Below, piece by piece: positions 16,942 to 26,585 of a DNA stretch of 64,000 nt. Source of the DNA: an uncultured Alphaproteobacteria bacterium (GTDB lineage Bacteria > Pseudomonadota > Alphaproteobacteria > Rhodobacterales > Rhodobacteraceae); contig CACIJG010000005.1 in the NCBI GenBank assembly GCA_902586885.1, positions 28,429 to 92,428 on the forward strand. The letters are read 5' to 3'. A program made the position numbers and the translations under genes. The notes beneath the pieces were generated by a model. It was not told where the DNA came from, did no database searches, and saw nothing but the letters and a program-made list of their open reading frames with translations. Each line of letters begins with the position of its first letter. The first letter of the stretch is position 1.

Positions 16942-19110
16942 TCATACTACTTCTATAGATGCCTTGCCTTTTTTAATTTCACCAATAACCTCGCACTTGG
17001 CATTTAAGTCCTGAGCTTTTTTCACAAGGCTATGAATTTTTCTTTCGGGAACCGTAGCAAGAAAGGGGCCTGCTGTTTGTGGGTCAAAGAGAATCTCTGA
17101 TTTCTTATTATTTTCAAAAAACATATATTTTGCATATTTCATATTTTCATTGAAGATGGAAGACCTGACACCACTACTTATGAGATCTCTAACACCATTA
17201 TAAACGGGGATTTTATCAATCATAATTCTTGCGCTTAATTTTGACTGCCTACAAATATTATATAAATGTCCGGCAAGGCCAAAGCCAGTAATATCAGTCA
17301 TGGCATTAGAATAAGAACGTAGAATTTTAGCAATCTCACCTTGAGGTCTAGACATCTCTATAAAAAGATGCTCAAGGTCTTTACCCTCAGACATAGATCT
17401 CATTTCCCCAGCAAGCATTACTCCCGACCCCAATGGTTTTGTCAATATCAACAGATCTCCATCTTTGGCTCCATTAACCATTATAGGCTTTTTGTTAGAT
17501 AATCCTCCAATTGAGAACCCAATAATCAGTTCACTTCCCAATGAAGTATGACCACCCACTATTGAAACTTTTTCTTTTTCGAACACACTTCTTGCTCCTT
17601 CAATAATTTCTTCCATAGTCCTAGACTGAACTGACTCTGAGGAGTCAGGCATGATAATTGTTGATAAGGCTATTTTGGGTATTGACCCCATAGCCCAAAT
17701 GTCCCCCAGTGAGTGAATCGCTGTAACTCTGCTCAAAAGCCATGGGTCAGTTGTAAAAGCTCTGAGATGATCAGTCGTAAGAGTTTGGTAAGTGGACCCA
17801 AACTTTAGAATAGCTGCATCATCGCCTATTTCACTGACAATATTTGTTGATCTCTTATTTTTTGAAATTTTCTTCAACGAAGTTTCCAAAATCGAATTGC
17901 CAACTTTTGAGCCACATCCACCACACAAAACTTCCCTATTATTTCTATGGTTATCCTTAGAGATTTCCATTTGAGTTTGGCCCAGTTTAGAAAAATCATT
18001 GATAAACTTTCTATCTATATAGTTTTTTAATTTCCAAAAAATCTTGCCAGAAAATGCTAGTCCATTACGCAAAAATATTGCTTCATTATTTTTGTAGACA
18101 AGAAGCTTTAAATGGTCTTTTTGTGGGGAAAACTCTTTTAGCTTTTGATTATTGAAAAAATGAAGAATGTTTTGATGCAAGGTTGGGGCCTGCCGGACTG
18201 CGTAAACGCCCGACTTTCTAATAAAACTTGATGGGAAATCTGAACAATCTCCAACAGCGAATCCATTAATAAAATTTTTGATCTTTAAAGTTTTATCTAC
18301 TAAAAAAAAACCCTCATTATTTTCTAATCCTGAATTTATGGAAAGAGGGTTTGGCAAAGCTCCCACACATGAAACAGTAAAGTCACTTAATATTCTTACC
18401 CCATCTTCCAAAAGGACACTATTTGTTAAAACTTTTTTTACTGGCGAAAATTCTCTTATTTCTACATTTTCTGAGGCAAGTTTTTTCTTAAGAAAATTTC
18501 TTTGAAAGGCAGTCAAATCCTTTAAAACCTTATCCATCTCGATAATAATAATTTTCGAATTGTGACGGCCTGTTTTGTTTAGTGCTATTTTCATAGAAAA
18601 AGCTAATTCTGTTGAAGCAATTCCACCACCAATCAAAATAATTTTAGCTGTTTTTTCAGACCCAACTGATTTTTGTAGAAACTCTCTCCATTTTTCTTCA
18701 AATTTTACTAAAGGCCTCATAGATACCCCATATTTGTTTAGACCGTAAATAGGGGGAATAGAATTGGAGCCTACATTTACTGAAATTGCATCAAAAAATA
18801 ATTTTCTTCCTGAAGAACATTCGACAAAACTATTTTCCTTGTCAATTCTTTTTACATCATCTAATACCAAGCGAGCTTCAATTGATCTGCAAAGCTTAAA
18901 CAAGTTGATTTGCGCCTCTAACTTAGAAATTCTGTCTGCTATTAGAGAGGGTAACATACCCGTATACGAAGCTACTGGGTCAGGATTAATCAAAGTCACT
19001 CTTACAGATGGATTTTTTTTCATTGCCCACATTTTTATAAAAATGCAATGCGTGTGACCCGCTCCAATCAAAAGTAGATCTTTTTCAAAAAATCTTTCTT
19101 CCTGGTTCAT
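16942..19110 (-). CDS. selD: Fusion of NADH-dehydrogenase-like flavoprotein and selenide, water dikinase
   Basis: This 722-residue protein is a two-domain fusion. Residues 1-375 form a pyridine nucleotide-disulfide oxidoreductase-like domain (FAD site GAGHTH at 16-21, NAD site GGGIASTE at 161-168, C-terminal FAD motif GFAVGDCS). Residues 390-722 are SelD, with the active-site segment CGSK at 399-402 (Cys399, Lys402), GDDAAIL and GGHTSLGSE. SelD makes selenophosphate from selenide and ATP. The catalytic position is Cys, not selenocysteine, consistent with an organism using selenium only for tRNA. The flavoprotein domain may reduce selenium compounds for SelD (inference). Such fusions are known in other bacteria. 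Confidence 0.92.
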   Translation of the reverse strand: MNQEERFFEKDLLLIGAGHTHCIFIKMWAMKKNPSVRVTLINPDPVASYTGMLPSLIADRISKLEAQINLFKLCRSIEARLVLDDVKRIDKENSFVECSSGRKLFFDAISVNVGSNSIPPIYGLNKYGVSMRPLVKFEEKWREFLQKSVGSEKTAKIILIGGGIASTELAFSMKIALNKTGRHNSKIIIIEMDKVLKDLTAFQRNFLKKKLASENVEIREFSPVKKVLTNSVLLEDGVRILSDFTVSCVGALPNPLSINSGLENNEGFFLVDKTLKIKNFINGFAVGDCSDFPSSFIRKSGVYAVRQAPTLHQNILHFFNNQKLKEFSPQKDHLKLLVYKNNEAIFLRNGLAFSGKIFWKLKNYIDRKFINDFSKLGQTQMEISKDNHRNNREVLCGGCGSKVGNSILETSLKKISKNKRSTNIVSEIGDDAAILKFGSTYQTLTTDHLRAFTTDPWLLSRVTAIHSLGDIWAMGSIPKIALSTIIMPDSSESVQSRTMEEIIEGARSVFEKEKVSIVGGHTSLGSELIIGFSIGGLSNKKPIMVNGAKDGDLLILTKPLGSGVMLAGEMRSMSEGKDLEHLFIEMSRPQGEIAKILRSYSNAMTDITGFGLAGHLYNICRQSKLSARIMIDKIPVYNGVRDLISSGVRSSIFNENMKYAKYMFFENNKKSEILFDPQTAGPFLATVPERKIHSLVKKAQDLNAKCEVIGEIKKGKASIEVV

Positions 19111-19198
19111 TTAGGTTTATCCTTTGCGTTGAACGTTTTTTTTACTCTACCATAAAATTATATTAGTCGTGCCCCGACTTTTGGAAGTCAGCAAAATT

Positions 19199-20371
19199 AT
19201 GTCAACTGAAGAAATAAAAAAACAATTACAACTTGCAATAGTTGGGATTTGTATTGTTGCCATAACAGGGGGTTTGGGACGCTTTGCTTATACTCCCATT
19301 ATACCTTACATGCAAAACTCTTTATTATTAACTTCTACTGATATCGGTTTGATAGCATCATCAAACTATCTTGGTTATCTTGTAGGTTCAATCATTCCAT
19401 TATTTATTGCTTTCGAGGCTCGTCAGAAATTAACACTCTACTGGTCAGTAATTGTTTCAATTGTTTCACTTGGTCTCATGGGCTTCACTATTGAATTAAA
19501 TCACTTTATTGTCTTACGCTTTTTTCAAGGTGTCTCAGGCGCTGTAGCTCTGGTGATAGCTACAAACCTAATTTTCTCAGAAATAACTGAAGGACATAGA
19601 TTTGATCTTAGGCTTGCACATATTTCGGGATTTGGTTTGGGGATGTTTTTGAGTGCAATATTGATTTGGATTTGTTCTTTATTCTCTTTGGATTGGTATC
19701 AACAATGGTTTGCAGTTTCTTTTACTTGCTTAGTACTAACAATTCCCATTTTCATTCTTGACCCCAAATCAAAAGTCTTGCCAAAAAATAGTACGAGTGA
19801 AAATAAAAATAGGATGTCACTTGGTTTTATTGGTATCTCAGTAGGGTATTTTTTCTTTGGCCTGGGTTATATAATTTTTGGTACATTCATAGCTGCTATG
19901 GCTGTTAATACCCCGGCTCTTGCAAACGTTCAACATGCCACGTGGATTTTGGTTGGGTTGGCTGCAATGCCAGCTATCTTTTTTTGGCAAAAGGTAAGTA
20001 GATTTACTGGTAATCATATATCTCTAGCATTGTCATGTTTTACGACATCATTTGGAATATTTCTCTTGTATTTGTTTGACAGTCCCAAAATATCACTAGT
20101 AGCTTGCTTATCATATGGGTTAGGAGTTGTGGGAATAGTTGGACTAGTTTTGCTTGAAGGCAAGATAAGGCACAAGGGGTCAGTAAAATTTGCAGTTGCC
20201 TTTCTAACTACAACCTTCAGCATAGGGCAGATATCAGGTCCTTATATATCTGGAATAATGATAGACTTTTTCGGAGATTACAAAAATGCTATGCTTCTTT
20301 CCGGTTCAGCTCTTGGCATAGCAGGATTTTGTATGGTCAACTACAAAGCACTATTATCTTCTCGCCTCTAG
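19199..20371 (+). CDS. MFS transporter, YbfB/YjiJ-like
   Basis: This protein of about 390 residues has twelve hydrophobic segments of a major facilitator. The first helix contains GLGRFAYTPIIPYMQ, which resembles the YbfB/YjiJ family start (GxGRFxYTPILP), followed by GYLVGS and a central charged loop near residues 195-210. I prefer ATG at 19199, preceded by GGAAG, over the in-frame GTG at 19169, which lacks a ribosome site. Substrate is unknown; members of this group are usually putative drug or metabolite exporters. Its 3' end overlaps the convergent methyltransferase gene by 18 bases. Confidence 0.85.
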   Translation: MSTEEIKKQLQLAIVGICIVAITGGLGRFAYTPIIPYMQNSLLLTSTDIGLIASSNYLGYLVGSIIPLFIAFEARQKLTLYWSVIVSIVSLGLMGFTIELNHFIVLRFFQGVSGAVALVIATNLIFSEITEGHRFDLRLAHISGFGLGMFLSAILIWICSLFSLDWYQQWFAVSFTCLVLTIPIFILDPKSKVLPKNSTSENKNRMSLGFIGISVGYFFFGLGYIIFGTFIAAMAVNTPALANVQHATWILVGLAAMPAIFFWQKVSRFTGNHISLALSCFTTSFGIFLLYLFDSPKISLVACLSYGLGVVGIVGLVLLEGKIRHKGSVKFAVAFLTTTFSIGQISGPYISGIMIDFFGDYKNAMLLSGSALGIAGFCMVNYKALLSSRL

Positions 20372-21418
20372 GACCATATTGGAGGCGTTTTTCTTTACTA
20401 CCTTACAATTTTTAAATCCAGCTTCATTCAAAACATTGATCAATCTCGAAGGTCCTGCCTGTGCCCCGAGACTTAGACCCACTTCCTGAGATTTTGATGT
20501 CGGAATACACCCCATGGTTGAAAAAGAGTAATACATCTGACCAAATATATTGAAATTATCTTCAGGGATATCGCTGGCCGTTGGCTCTATCAGTATCACC
20601 GAGCCACCTTCATTTAAATGATCAAATGCGTACTTGGCTGCTCCTACAGGGTCTCCCATATCGTGTAAACAATCGAAGAATGCAATATAATCATATGATC
20701 CTTCGTAACTTTTTGCATCGGCTACACCATATTCTATTTGGTCAAGCAAGTTAGCATCCTTAGCCAAGTTTTTTGCTTGATCTATCGAAGGTCCATGAAT
20801 ATCAAACCCTGCCACCTTTCCTGAAGGGAAAGCATCAGCTATCATCAAAGTAGAGAGCCCATGTCCGCACCCAATATCTGCAAAGCTCCCACCTGATTTC
20901 ATCTTCTCTTCAAAACCCTCAATTAACGGCAGCCATTTTTTTATCAAATTAGCTTGATACGAGGGCTTAAAAAATCTCGCTGTCCCTTGAAAGCAAATAG
21001 GGCACGCATCCTCATAAGGAACCCCCTCACCTGTTTTAAAAGCCTTCAAAACATCTTTCTCATTGTGGACTGCTCCTGTAAGCACATCATAGGCTCCAAT
21101 CATATTAGCAGGGCCTTCTTCCTGGGCAAAAACTGCTGCCTGCTCGGGTGAAAGAGAAAAGGTTTTATCTTCTTTGTTGTAAGACACAAAGCCTGCTGCC
21201 GAAATTGCATGTAGCCATTCTCTTAAATACCTTTCGTCTACTTCAGCTTCCTCCGAAAATTTCTGAGATGAAACTTCTCCTAGTTCTGAAAGTTTCTTAA
21301 ATAAACCCAGTTGATCACCTATCCTCATCAAAGGAACCACAGCGGCCGCTGCAACGTCTTGCATAACTTTAAATTGTAACTTTTTTAATTTTTCAATATC
21401 TATTGGACTATCAAGCAT
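20354..21418 (-). CDS. Class I SAM-dependent methyltransferase with N-terminal winged-helix domain
   Basis: This protein of 354 residues has an N-terminal dimerisation/winged-helix region (about residues 25-90), as in small-molecule O-methyltransferases, and a Rossmann domain with motif I (ADIGCGHGLST), an acidic SAM-ribose end (GFDIHG) and FDCLHDMGDP. The layout resembles the mycobacterial Rv2258c type of methyltransferase. The start is ATG at 21418, preceded by AGGAGA at 21424-21429. It is downstream of an oxidoreductase whose end overlaps its upstream region. Substrate unknown; the neighbours suggest modification of a small hydrophobic compound (inference). Confidence 0.85.
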   Translation of the reverse strand: MLDSPIDIEKLKKLQFKVMQDVAAAAVVPLMRIGDQLGLFKKLSELGEVSSQKFSEEAEVDERYLREWLHAISAAGFVSYNKEDKTFSLSPEQAAVFAQEEGPANMIGAYDVLTGAVHNEKDVLKAFKTGEGVPYEDACPICFQGTARFFKPSYQANLIKKWLPLIEGFEEKMKSGGSFADIGCGHGLSTLMIADAFPSGKVAGFDIHGPSIDQAKNLAKDANLLDQIEYGVADAKSYEGSYDYIAFFDCLHDMGDPVGAAKYAFDHLNEGGSVILIEPTASDIPEDNFNIFGQMYYSFSTMGCIPTSKSQEVGLSLGAQAGPSRLINVLNEAGFKNCKVVKKNASNMVLEARR

Positions 21419-21440
21419 TGAATTCTCCTTTTTATAAAAC

Positions 21441-22460
21441 TTAATTTGGTTCATCGGCAAGTTTAATTATTAGCTTGCCAAAGTTTTTTCCTTTTAAAAG
21501 TCCTCTGAATGCTTCCACAACATTTTCTAAACCTTCTACCACATCTTCTTTGTATTTTAGCTTTCCATTCTTAAACCAACTAGTAAGTTTATTCATAGCC
21601 TCTTGTTTTTGTTCAGGGAATTCACTTACTATAAACCCTTGAATCCTTAATCTCCATGTAAGTGTATTTCTGAAAAGCATGGGCAGTCGATCTTCAGCCT
21701 CTTTATCAAATTCGTTATTATACATTGAAATCATTCCACAAACAGGAATTCTGGCAAAATCATTAAAAAGAGGATATACTGCGTCGAAGGTCTTTCCTCC
21801 AACATTTTCCCAATAGATATCAACGCCATTTTTACAGGCTAATTTCAGGTCTTCAACAAAATTTGGGGTATTATAATTCAAACATTCATCGAAACCGAGA
21901 TAATCTTTTACGTATTGTTTTTTCTCTTCGTTTCCTGCTACACCAATAACTCTACACTTAAAAATCTTACCTATTTGTCCGACCACTGACCCAACTGCTC
22001 CAGAGGCTGCAGAGACTACCAGCGTTTCTCCCTCCTTAGGAGCAGCTATATTTGTCATCCCAATATAAGCTGTTCGTCCGGGCATACCTAGCGTTCCTAA
22101 AGCAAGAGATAAAGGTATTCCTTTCAATTCTACTTTTTCAATTTTGTCCTGATAAACTACAGGCATAGTCTGCCATCCTGTTCTTCCAATTACAATATCG
22201 CCCTTTGAGAATTTTTCACTATCACTTTCAACAACTTGTGAGACAGCTTCACCTTCCATTACATCTCCTAATTCCACAGGTTTAGAGTAACTGCGTCCTG
22301 CATTCATTCGTCCCCGCATATAAGGATCGAGAGAAAGATAAATGGTTTTGAGCATCACGAAACCAGGCTCTATTTTTTCTACAACTTCTTCCCTTATTTC
22401 AAAATTTTCATCTAATGGCTCTCCCTGTGGTCTCGACTTTAATATTATTTTTCTATTCAA
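21441..22460 (-). CDS. NADP-dependent oxidoreductase, MDR family (CurA/prostaglandin reductase-like)
   Basis: This 339-residue medium-chain reductase lacks zinc ligands. Family motifs are MRGRM in YMRGRMNAG, the GMPGRTAYIGM segment, the NADP glycine motif AASGAVGSVVGQIGK and the C-terminal GKNFGKLIIK. Members reduce alpha,beta-unsaturated ketones and aldehydes. A TTG start at 22460 is preceded by a strong AGGAGAGG site. It sits 18 bases after the alpha/beta hydrolase gene and just before the methyltransferase, so the three are probably one transcript. Confidence 0.9.
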   Translation of the reverse strand: MNRKIILKSRPQGEPLDENFEIREEVVEKIEPGFVMLKTIYLSLDPYMRGRMNAGRSYSKPVELGDVMEGEAVSQVVESDSEKFSKGDIVIGRTGWQTMPVVYQDKIEKVELKGIPLSLALGTLGMPGRTAYIGMTNIAAPKEGETLVVSAASGAVGSVVGQIGKIFKCRVIGVAGNEEKKQYVKDYLGFDECLNYNTPNFVEDLKLACKNGVDIYWENVGGKTFDAVYPLFNDFARIPVCGMISMYNNEFDKEAEDRLPMLFRNTLTWRLRIQGFIVSEFPEQKQEAMNKLTSWFKNGKLKYKEDVVEGLENVVEAFRGLLKGKNFGKLIIKLADEPN

Positions 22461-22478
22461 GTATCCTCTCCTAAAATT

Positions 22479-23486
22479 TTATTTTAAATGTTTTTCATAA
22501 AAATCAATCAAATTTTCCTGAATGATCTTTGGCTCAATTAACAGAGCTTCATTGTGATCAGAGCCAATATTTTTTACAAACTTTAAGTCTTGTTCAATAG
22601 ATTTTGCGTGAGCGACTAGCCTTTCTGAGTGTAGAAAAGGAACTCTAGTATCTTCTGTTCCATGGAAAACTAATAATGCTCTACCATCAAGGGCGGTAAT
22701 ACCGTCCTCCGGTTTTTTCGCATAGATATCTATTCCATGAAATTTGCCTATAAAAACCGCAAGTTTCCAAATTATTGGAGGAATCCCATTCCAGGCCAGT
22801 TCACTTTTTACTATTTCCTCAAAATCAAATACTGGGCTATCAAGACTAAAAGCTTTTATATCATCTCTCTCAGCCATCAAAAACTGAGCTGCTAATGTTC
22901 CACCTGAGACAGCATGAACGCCAATCTTTTCAATTGGGATTTTTTTCACCTCATTCAACCACAATATCACAGTGTTTAAATCTTCCCACTCCTTTGTTCC
23001 AGCAAAATATCTGCCTGATGGACAAGAGCTTTCACCATGATTTCTCTGATCAAACATTAATATATTGAACCCCGCATTTGCAAGCATTGTAGCGGGCATT
23101 AATTGATTATAATGCCTTTTTGAGGAATTAATTCCATGAACAATTATAACGGTTCTTTTCTCAAGAGGATAGTTTTTGCCAAACCACCAAGAACTAAGCT
23201 GTAAATCCTCGGTTTCATTTTTAATATCAATTTTTTCAATCGTTTTATCTTTTAGAAACCACTCTGATAAATCTTTATTAGCCCATTTATCCCATCGATC
23301 TCCTCTAAAAGGGCCTTGACCTTTTCCATCAGGAACAAAACTCGTTGGCAGATTTTTTTCTACTATCTTATCATTTGAACAAGATACCTTAAGTACCCTC
23401 CAAAAAATAAATTCTCCTATGCCTATCAAGGCAACCAAACAAATCACCAGAAATATTGGGATTATCTTGTAAAACAAAATTCTCAT
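22479..23486 (-). CDS. Alpha/beta hydrolase, membrane-anchored
   Basis: This 335-residue protein has an N-terminal membrane helix (about residues 8-30) and a serine hydrolase fold behind it. The oxyanion HG is at VHGINSS (116-122). The nucleophile elbow is AVSGG with Ser194, and the likely acid/base residues lie in FHGTEDTRVPF and SDHNEAL. The elbow has Ala where Gly is usual (GxSxG), a small deviation. Similar proteins are annotated as BEM46-like or AB hydrolase. It probably works on the periplasmic face as a signal-anchored enzyme. Substrate unknown. Confidence 0.8.
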   Translation of the reverse strand: MRILFYKIIPIFLVICLVALIGIGEFIFWRVLKVSCSNDKIVEKNLPTSFVPDGKGQGPFRGDRWDKWANKDLSEWFLKDKTIEKIDIKNETEDLQLSSWWFGKNYPLEKRTVIIVHGINSSKRHYNQLMPATMLANAGFNILMFDQRNHGESSCPSGRYFAGTKEWEDLNTVILWLNEVKKIPIEKIGVHAVSGGTLAAQFLMAERDDIKAFSLDSPVFDFEEIVKSELAWNGIPPIIWKLAVFIGKFHGIDIYAKKPEDGITALDGRALLVFHGTEDTRVPFLHSERLVAHAKSIEQDLKFVKNIGSDHNEALLIEPKIIQENLIDFYEKHLK

Positions 23487-23606
23487 ATAAATAAGATTGG
23501 ATTAATATCCGCAAAAGATCTATAAAAAAATGGAAATATTTATGTTCAGTAAAAAATTTTTGTTGTAGCATTTGTAATTAATAAGTTTAATTTAAGGATC
23601 TTTGAG

Positions 23607-24770
23607 ATGACATTATTTACTCCCACATCTAAATGGCAATTGGAAGAGCATCAACTATTCAGTGAAAGCGTGAAGAAGTTTTATTCGGATGAAGTAAAAC
23701 CAAAGCTAGAGCAATGGGGAGAACAGCAAAGAGTTGATAGAAAATTGTGGAATAAAGCAGGAGATGCGGGGATCTTAGGAGGCTCAGTTCCCGAAGAGTA
23801 CGGAGGATCCGGTGGCGACTTGGGGTTTGATGCCATAGCGCTCTACGAACTCGGTAGGACCGCAGGTGATTCAGGAAGTTGGGGATATGCTATTCAGTCA
23901 ATTGTAATCCACTACATTAACGCCTATGGAACCGATGAACAAAAGCAGAAATGGCTTCCTAAACTTTCTACAGGTGAATATGTTTCGGCTCTTGCCATGA
24001 CTGAACCTAGCACCGGTTCAGATGTTCAATCTATTAAAACGGTAGCTGAAAGAGACGGAAACCAATACAAAATCAATGGATCAAAGATTTTTATTACGAA
24101 CGGTGGGTCAGCTGATTTAATAGTACTTGCAGCTAAAACGAATAAGCATGAGAAATCCAAAGGCGTTTCTCTGATTGTAGTCGAAACTAAAAATCTTGAA
24201 GGGTTCAAGAGAGGTAAACCATTAAAGAAACTAGGCCAGAAAGGAAACGATACCTGTGAGTTATTCTTTGAAGACTCCAAGGTTCCCCTCACTAATCTTC
24301 TAGGCCCTGAAGAAGGAAAAGGTTTTTATCAGTTGATGAAACAACTTCCCTGGGAAAGACTTGCTATCGGTATCGGAGCCTTGGGCAATATTGATTTTGC
24401 TTTAGAGGAAACAATAAAATATGTGAAAGATAGAAAGGCTTTTAATCAAAGAATAATGGATTTTCAAAATACTCGTTTCAAGTTAGCAGAAATGAAAACG
24501 AAAGCCGAAGTTTTAAGATCCTTTATAAACGATTGTGTAGATAGAGTAAAAATGGGAACACTGGATGCCTCTACAGCATCAATGGCAAAGTATTGGGGAA
24601 GCCAGACTCAAAATGAAATCATGGATGGTTGTTTGCAGTTACATGGAGGGTATGGTTTCATAATGGAATATCCTATCGCAAGAATGTATGCGGATGCCAG
24701 AGTTCAGTCCATTTATGGAGGCACAAACGAAATTATGAAGGAGTTGATCGCCAGGTCACTGGACGACTAA
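23607..24770 (+). CDS. Acyl-CoA dehydrogenase
   Basis: This 387-residue flavoenzyme has the classic length and motifs: AMTEPSTGSDVQSI (FAD binding), KIFITNGGSAD, WERLAIGIGALG and the C-terminal LQLHGGYGFIMEYPIARMYADARV. The catalytic base in this family is a glutamate, and the GGTNEIMKELIAR segment carries it. It would oxidise a short- or branched-chain acyl-CoA to the enoyl-CoA. One base separates its stop from the CaiB-type gene. The two probably act on the same acyl-CoA pool. Exact chain specificity cannot be read. Confidence 0.93.
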   Translation: MTLFTPTSKWQLEEHQLFSESVKKFYSDEVKPKLEQWGEQQRVDRKLWNKAGDAGILGGSVPEEYGGSGGDLGFDAIALYELGRTAGDSGSWGYAIQSIVIHYINAYGTDEQKQKWLPKLSTGEYVSALAMTEPSTGSDVQSIKTVAERDGNQYKINGSKIFITNGGSADLIVLAAKTNKHEKSKGVSLIVVETKNLEGFKRGKPLKKLGQKGNDTCELFFEDSKVPLTNLLGPEEGKGFYQLMKQLPWERLAIGIGALGNIDFALEETIKYVKDRKAFNQRIMDFQNTRFKLAEMKTKAEVLRSFINDCVDRVKMGTLDASTASMAKYWGSQTQNEIMDGCLQLHGGYGFIMEYPIARMYADARVQSIYGGTNEIMKELIARSLDD

Positions 24771-24771
24771 A

Positions 24772-25878
24772 ATGCCAGAAAATAATGTTAAAGGACCTCT
24801 AAGTGATTTAAGAGTGGTTGAGTTTGATGGGCTGGGACCAACTCCTTTCTCTGCTATGCAATTAGCCGATATGGGAGCTAAAGTCGTTCGTATAGCAAGG
24901 AAAAGCGGTACTCAAACTGCAAATCAATACACCGACGTTGTTTTTAGAAATAGACCATATGTTGAATTAGATTTAAAAGATCAAGAGGACCTTCAGAAAG
25001 CTAAAGATTTAATAAAAAAGGCTGATATATTGATTGAGGGGTTTAGACCAGGGGTGATGGAAAGACTTGGGTTAAGTCCAGAGGAACTGATCAATGAAAA
25101 TCCCAAATTAGTTTTTGCCAGAATGACAGGATGGGGGCAAGAAGGACCTCTAAGTAATACCGCAGGCCATGACATAAATTATATTTCCTTGTCTGGGGCC
25201 CTTCATGCTATTGGAACTAAAAATACTCCCATAGCACCCTTGAACCTTCTAGGTGATTTTGCTGCTGGCTCAATGTATCTGGTTTTTGGTATCTTATGTG
25301 CTGTTTTACATGCAAAGAAAACGGGTCAAGGTCAGATAGTTGACGGCTCAATAGTTGACGGAACAGCAAACCTAATGGCAATGATGTACTCTATGTTTAG
25401 CTTTGATCAATGGGAGGATGAGAGAGAAATTAATATGTTAGATGGAGGAGCCCCTTACTATACAACCTACAAAACTTCCGATAACAGAGATATTGCTGTT
25501 GGGGCCATAGAGGAAAAATTCTATCTCGAATTCATTTCGAAGCTAGGCTTTGAGAAGGGGGAGTTACCTGACCGACATGACAAGGCTAACTGGAAAAAGC
25601 TTAAAGCTATTTTTCAAGAAAAAATAGGTTTAAAAACTATGAGAGATTGGGAAAAAGAATACTATGGAAGTGATGCCTGCGTTGCGCCAGTATTAAATTT
25701 TAAAGAAGCCTTTGAGGACCCTCACAATACACATCGTAAAATATTTCCAAAGGCTTTTGGCATAATCCAACCTAAACCCGCACCAGATCTTTCATTGACA
25801 CCTGCGCCGCCAATTGGAAATAACCATAAAAATAAAATTACCATAAAAGAACTATCTAAAACTTGGGAGTTTGAATAA
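24772..25878 (+). CDS. CaiB/BaiF family CoA-transferase or alpha-methylacyl-CoA racemase
   Basis: This 368-residue protein has the family III CoA-transferase fold. N-terminal LRVVEFDGLGPTPFSAMQLADMGAKVV, the ADILIEGFRPGVMERLGL segment and GHDINYISLSGALHAIG (catalytic His and Asp region) are very like alpha-methylacyl-CoA racemase. In that enzyme the GHD motif with a downstream Asp/Glu carries out epimerisation. Racemase activity is more likely than CoA transfer given this motif and the adjacent acyl-CoA dehydrogenase. It fits breakdown of branched-chain or isoprenoid-derived acyl-CoAs. Confidence 0.9.
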   Translation: MPENNVKGPLSDLRVVEFDGLGPTPFSAMQLADMGAKVVRIARKSGTQTANQYTDVVFRNRPYVELDLKDQEDLQKAKDLIKKADILIEGFRPGVMERLGLSPEELINENPKLVFARMTGWGQEGPLSNTAGHDINYISLSGALHAIGTKNTPIAPLNLLGDFAAGSMYLVFGILCAVLHAKKTGQGQIVDGSIVDGTANLMAMMYSMFSFDQWEDEREINMLDGGAPYYTTYKTSDNRDIAVGAIEEKFYLEFISKLGFEKGELPDRHDKANWKKLKAIFQEKIGLKTMRDWEKEYYGSDACVAPVLNFKEAFEDPHNTHRKIFPKAFGIIQPKPAPDLSLTPAPPIGNNHKNKITIKELSKTWEFE

Positions 25879-25880
25879 AA

Positions 25881-26561
25881 ATGAAAGTTTCAGATGCTGC
25901 TAATTCAAGAATATCATGCCGTGCCTTCAAAGACCAACCAGTTTCACTTAATCAAATAAAGCAACTGCTTAACGTTGCTAAACAAGCTCCATCTGGTGGA
26001 AATCTTCAGCCTTGGGAAGTTTTTGCGTTTACTGGTAAAAAACTTGAGGCAATAATTCAAGATATAGAAAATCAATTAAGTGAGAAGCCCATGGGGGAAA
26101 AAGCAGAATATGATGTTTATCCACCAAGTTTATGGGAGCCATATAGAAGCCGCAGATATAAGAATGGAGAAGACCTTTATGCTTGTATAAATGTAAGTCG
26201 TGAGGATAAAGAAGGACGAAGAAAACAGTTTGTCAGAAATTTCAAATTTTTCGATGCCCCTGTTGGACTTTTTCTATATTTAGATAAAGGAATGGGACCT
26301 CCTCAATGGTCAGACGTAGGAATGTTCATACAAACCCTAATGCTGTATGCACGAGAAATGGGGCTTCACACATGTGCTCAAGAAGCATGGGCAATGTGGC
26401 ATTCTACTGTAGCTAAACATGTAAAGCCCTCTGAAAATCTTATGTTATTTTGTGGTGTTGGAGTTGGATATATGGATGAAAGTTTCCCTATAAATTCATT
26501 GCAGACGGATAGAGTCGACGTAGAGGAGTTCACGAAATTTTATGGTTTTGAAAATAGTTAA
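25881..26561 (+). CDS. Nitroreductase family protein
   Basis: This 226-residue protein opens with SRISCRAFKDQPVS, the FMN-phosphate region of the NADH oxidase/nitroreductase family, followed by APSGGNLQPWEVF. The central segment DVGMFIQTLMLYAREMGLHTCAQEAW and final CGVGVGYMDE are typical. Such flavin proteins reduce nitro, quinone or other electrophilic groups. It lies two bases after the CaiB-type gene, so it is co-transcribed with acyl-CoA genes. Its link to that pathway is unclear. Confidence 0.9.
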   Translation: MKVSDAANSRISCRAFKDQPVSLNQIKQLLNVAKQAPSGGNLQPWEVFAFTGKKLEAIIQDIENQLSEKPMGEKAEYDVYPPSLWEPYRSRRYKNGEDLYACINVSREDKEGRRKQFVRNFKFFDAPVGLFLYLDKGMGPPQWSDVGMFIQTLMLYAREMGLHTCAQEAWAMWHSTVAKHVKPSENLMLFCGVGVGYMDESFPINSLQTDRVDVEEFTKFYGFENS

Positions 26562-26585
26562 CTTCTCTGGCTCTTGATAAGAATT

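Noticed and set aside
19169..19198. GTG start ten codons upstream in the MFS gene
   Set aside because: No ribosome site precedes it, whereas GGAAG precedes the ATG at 19199, and the extra residues are not typical of the family.
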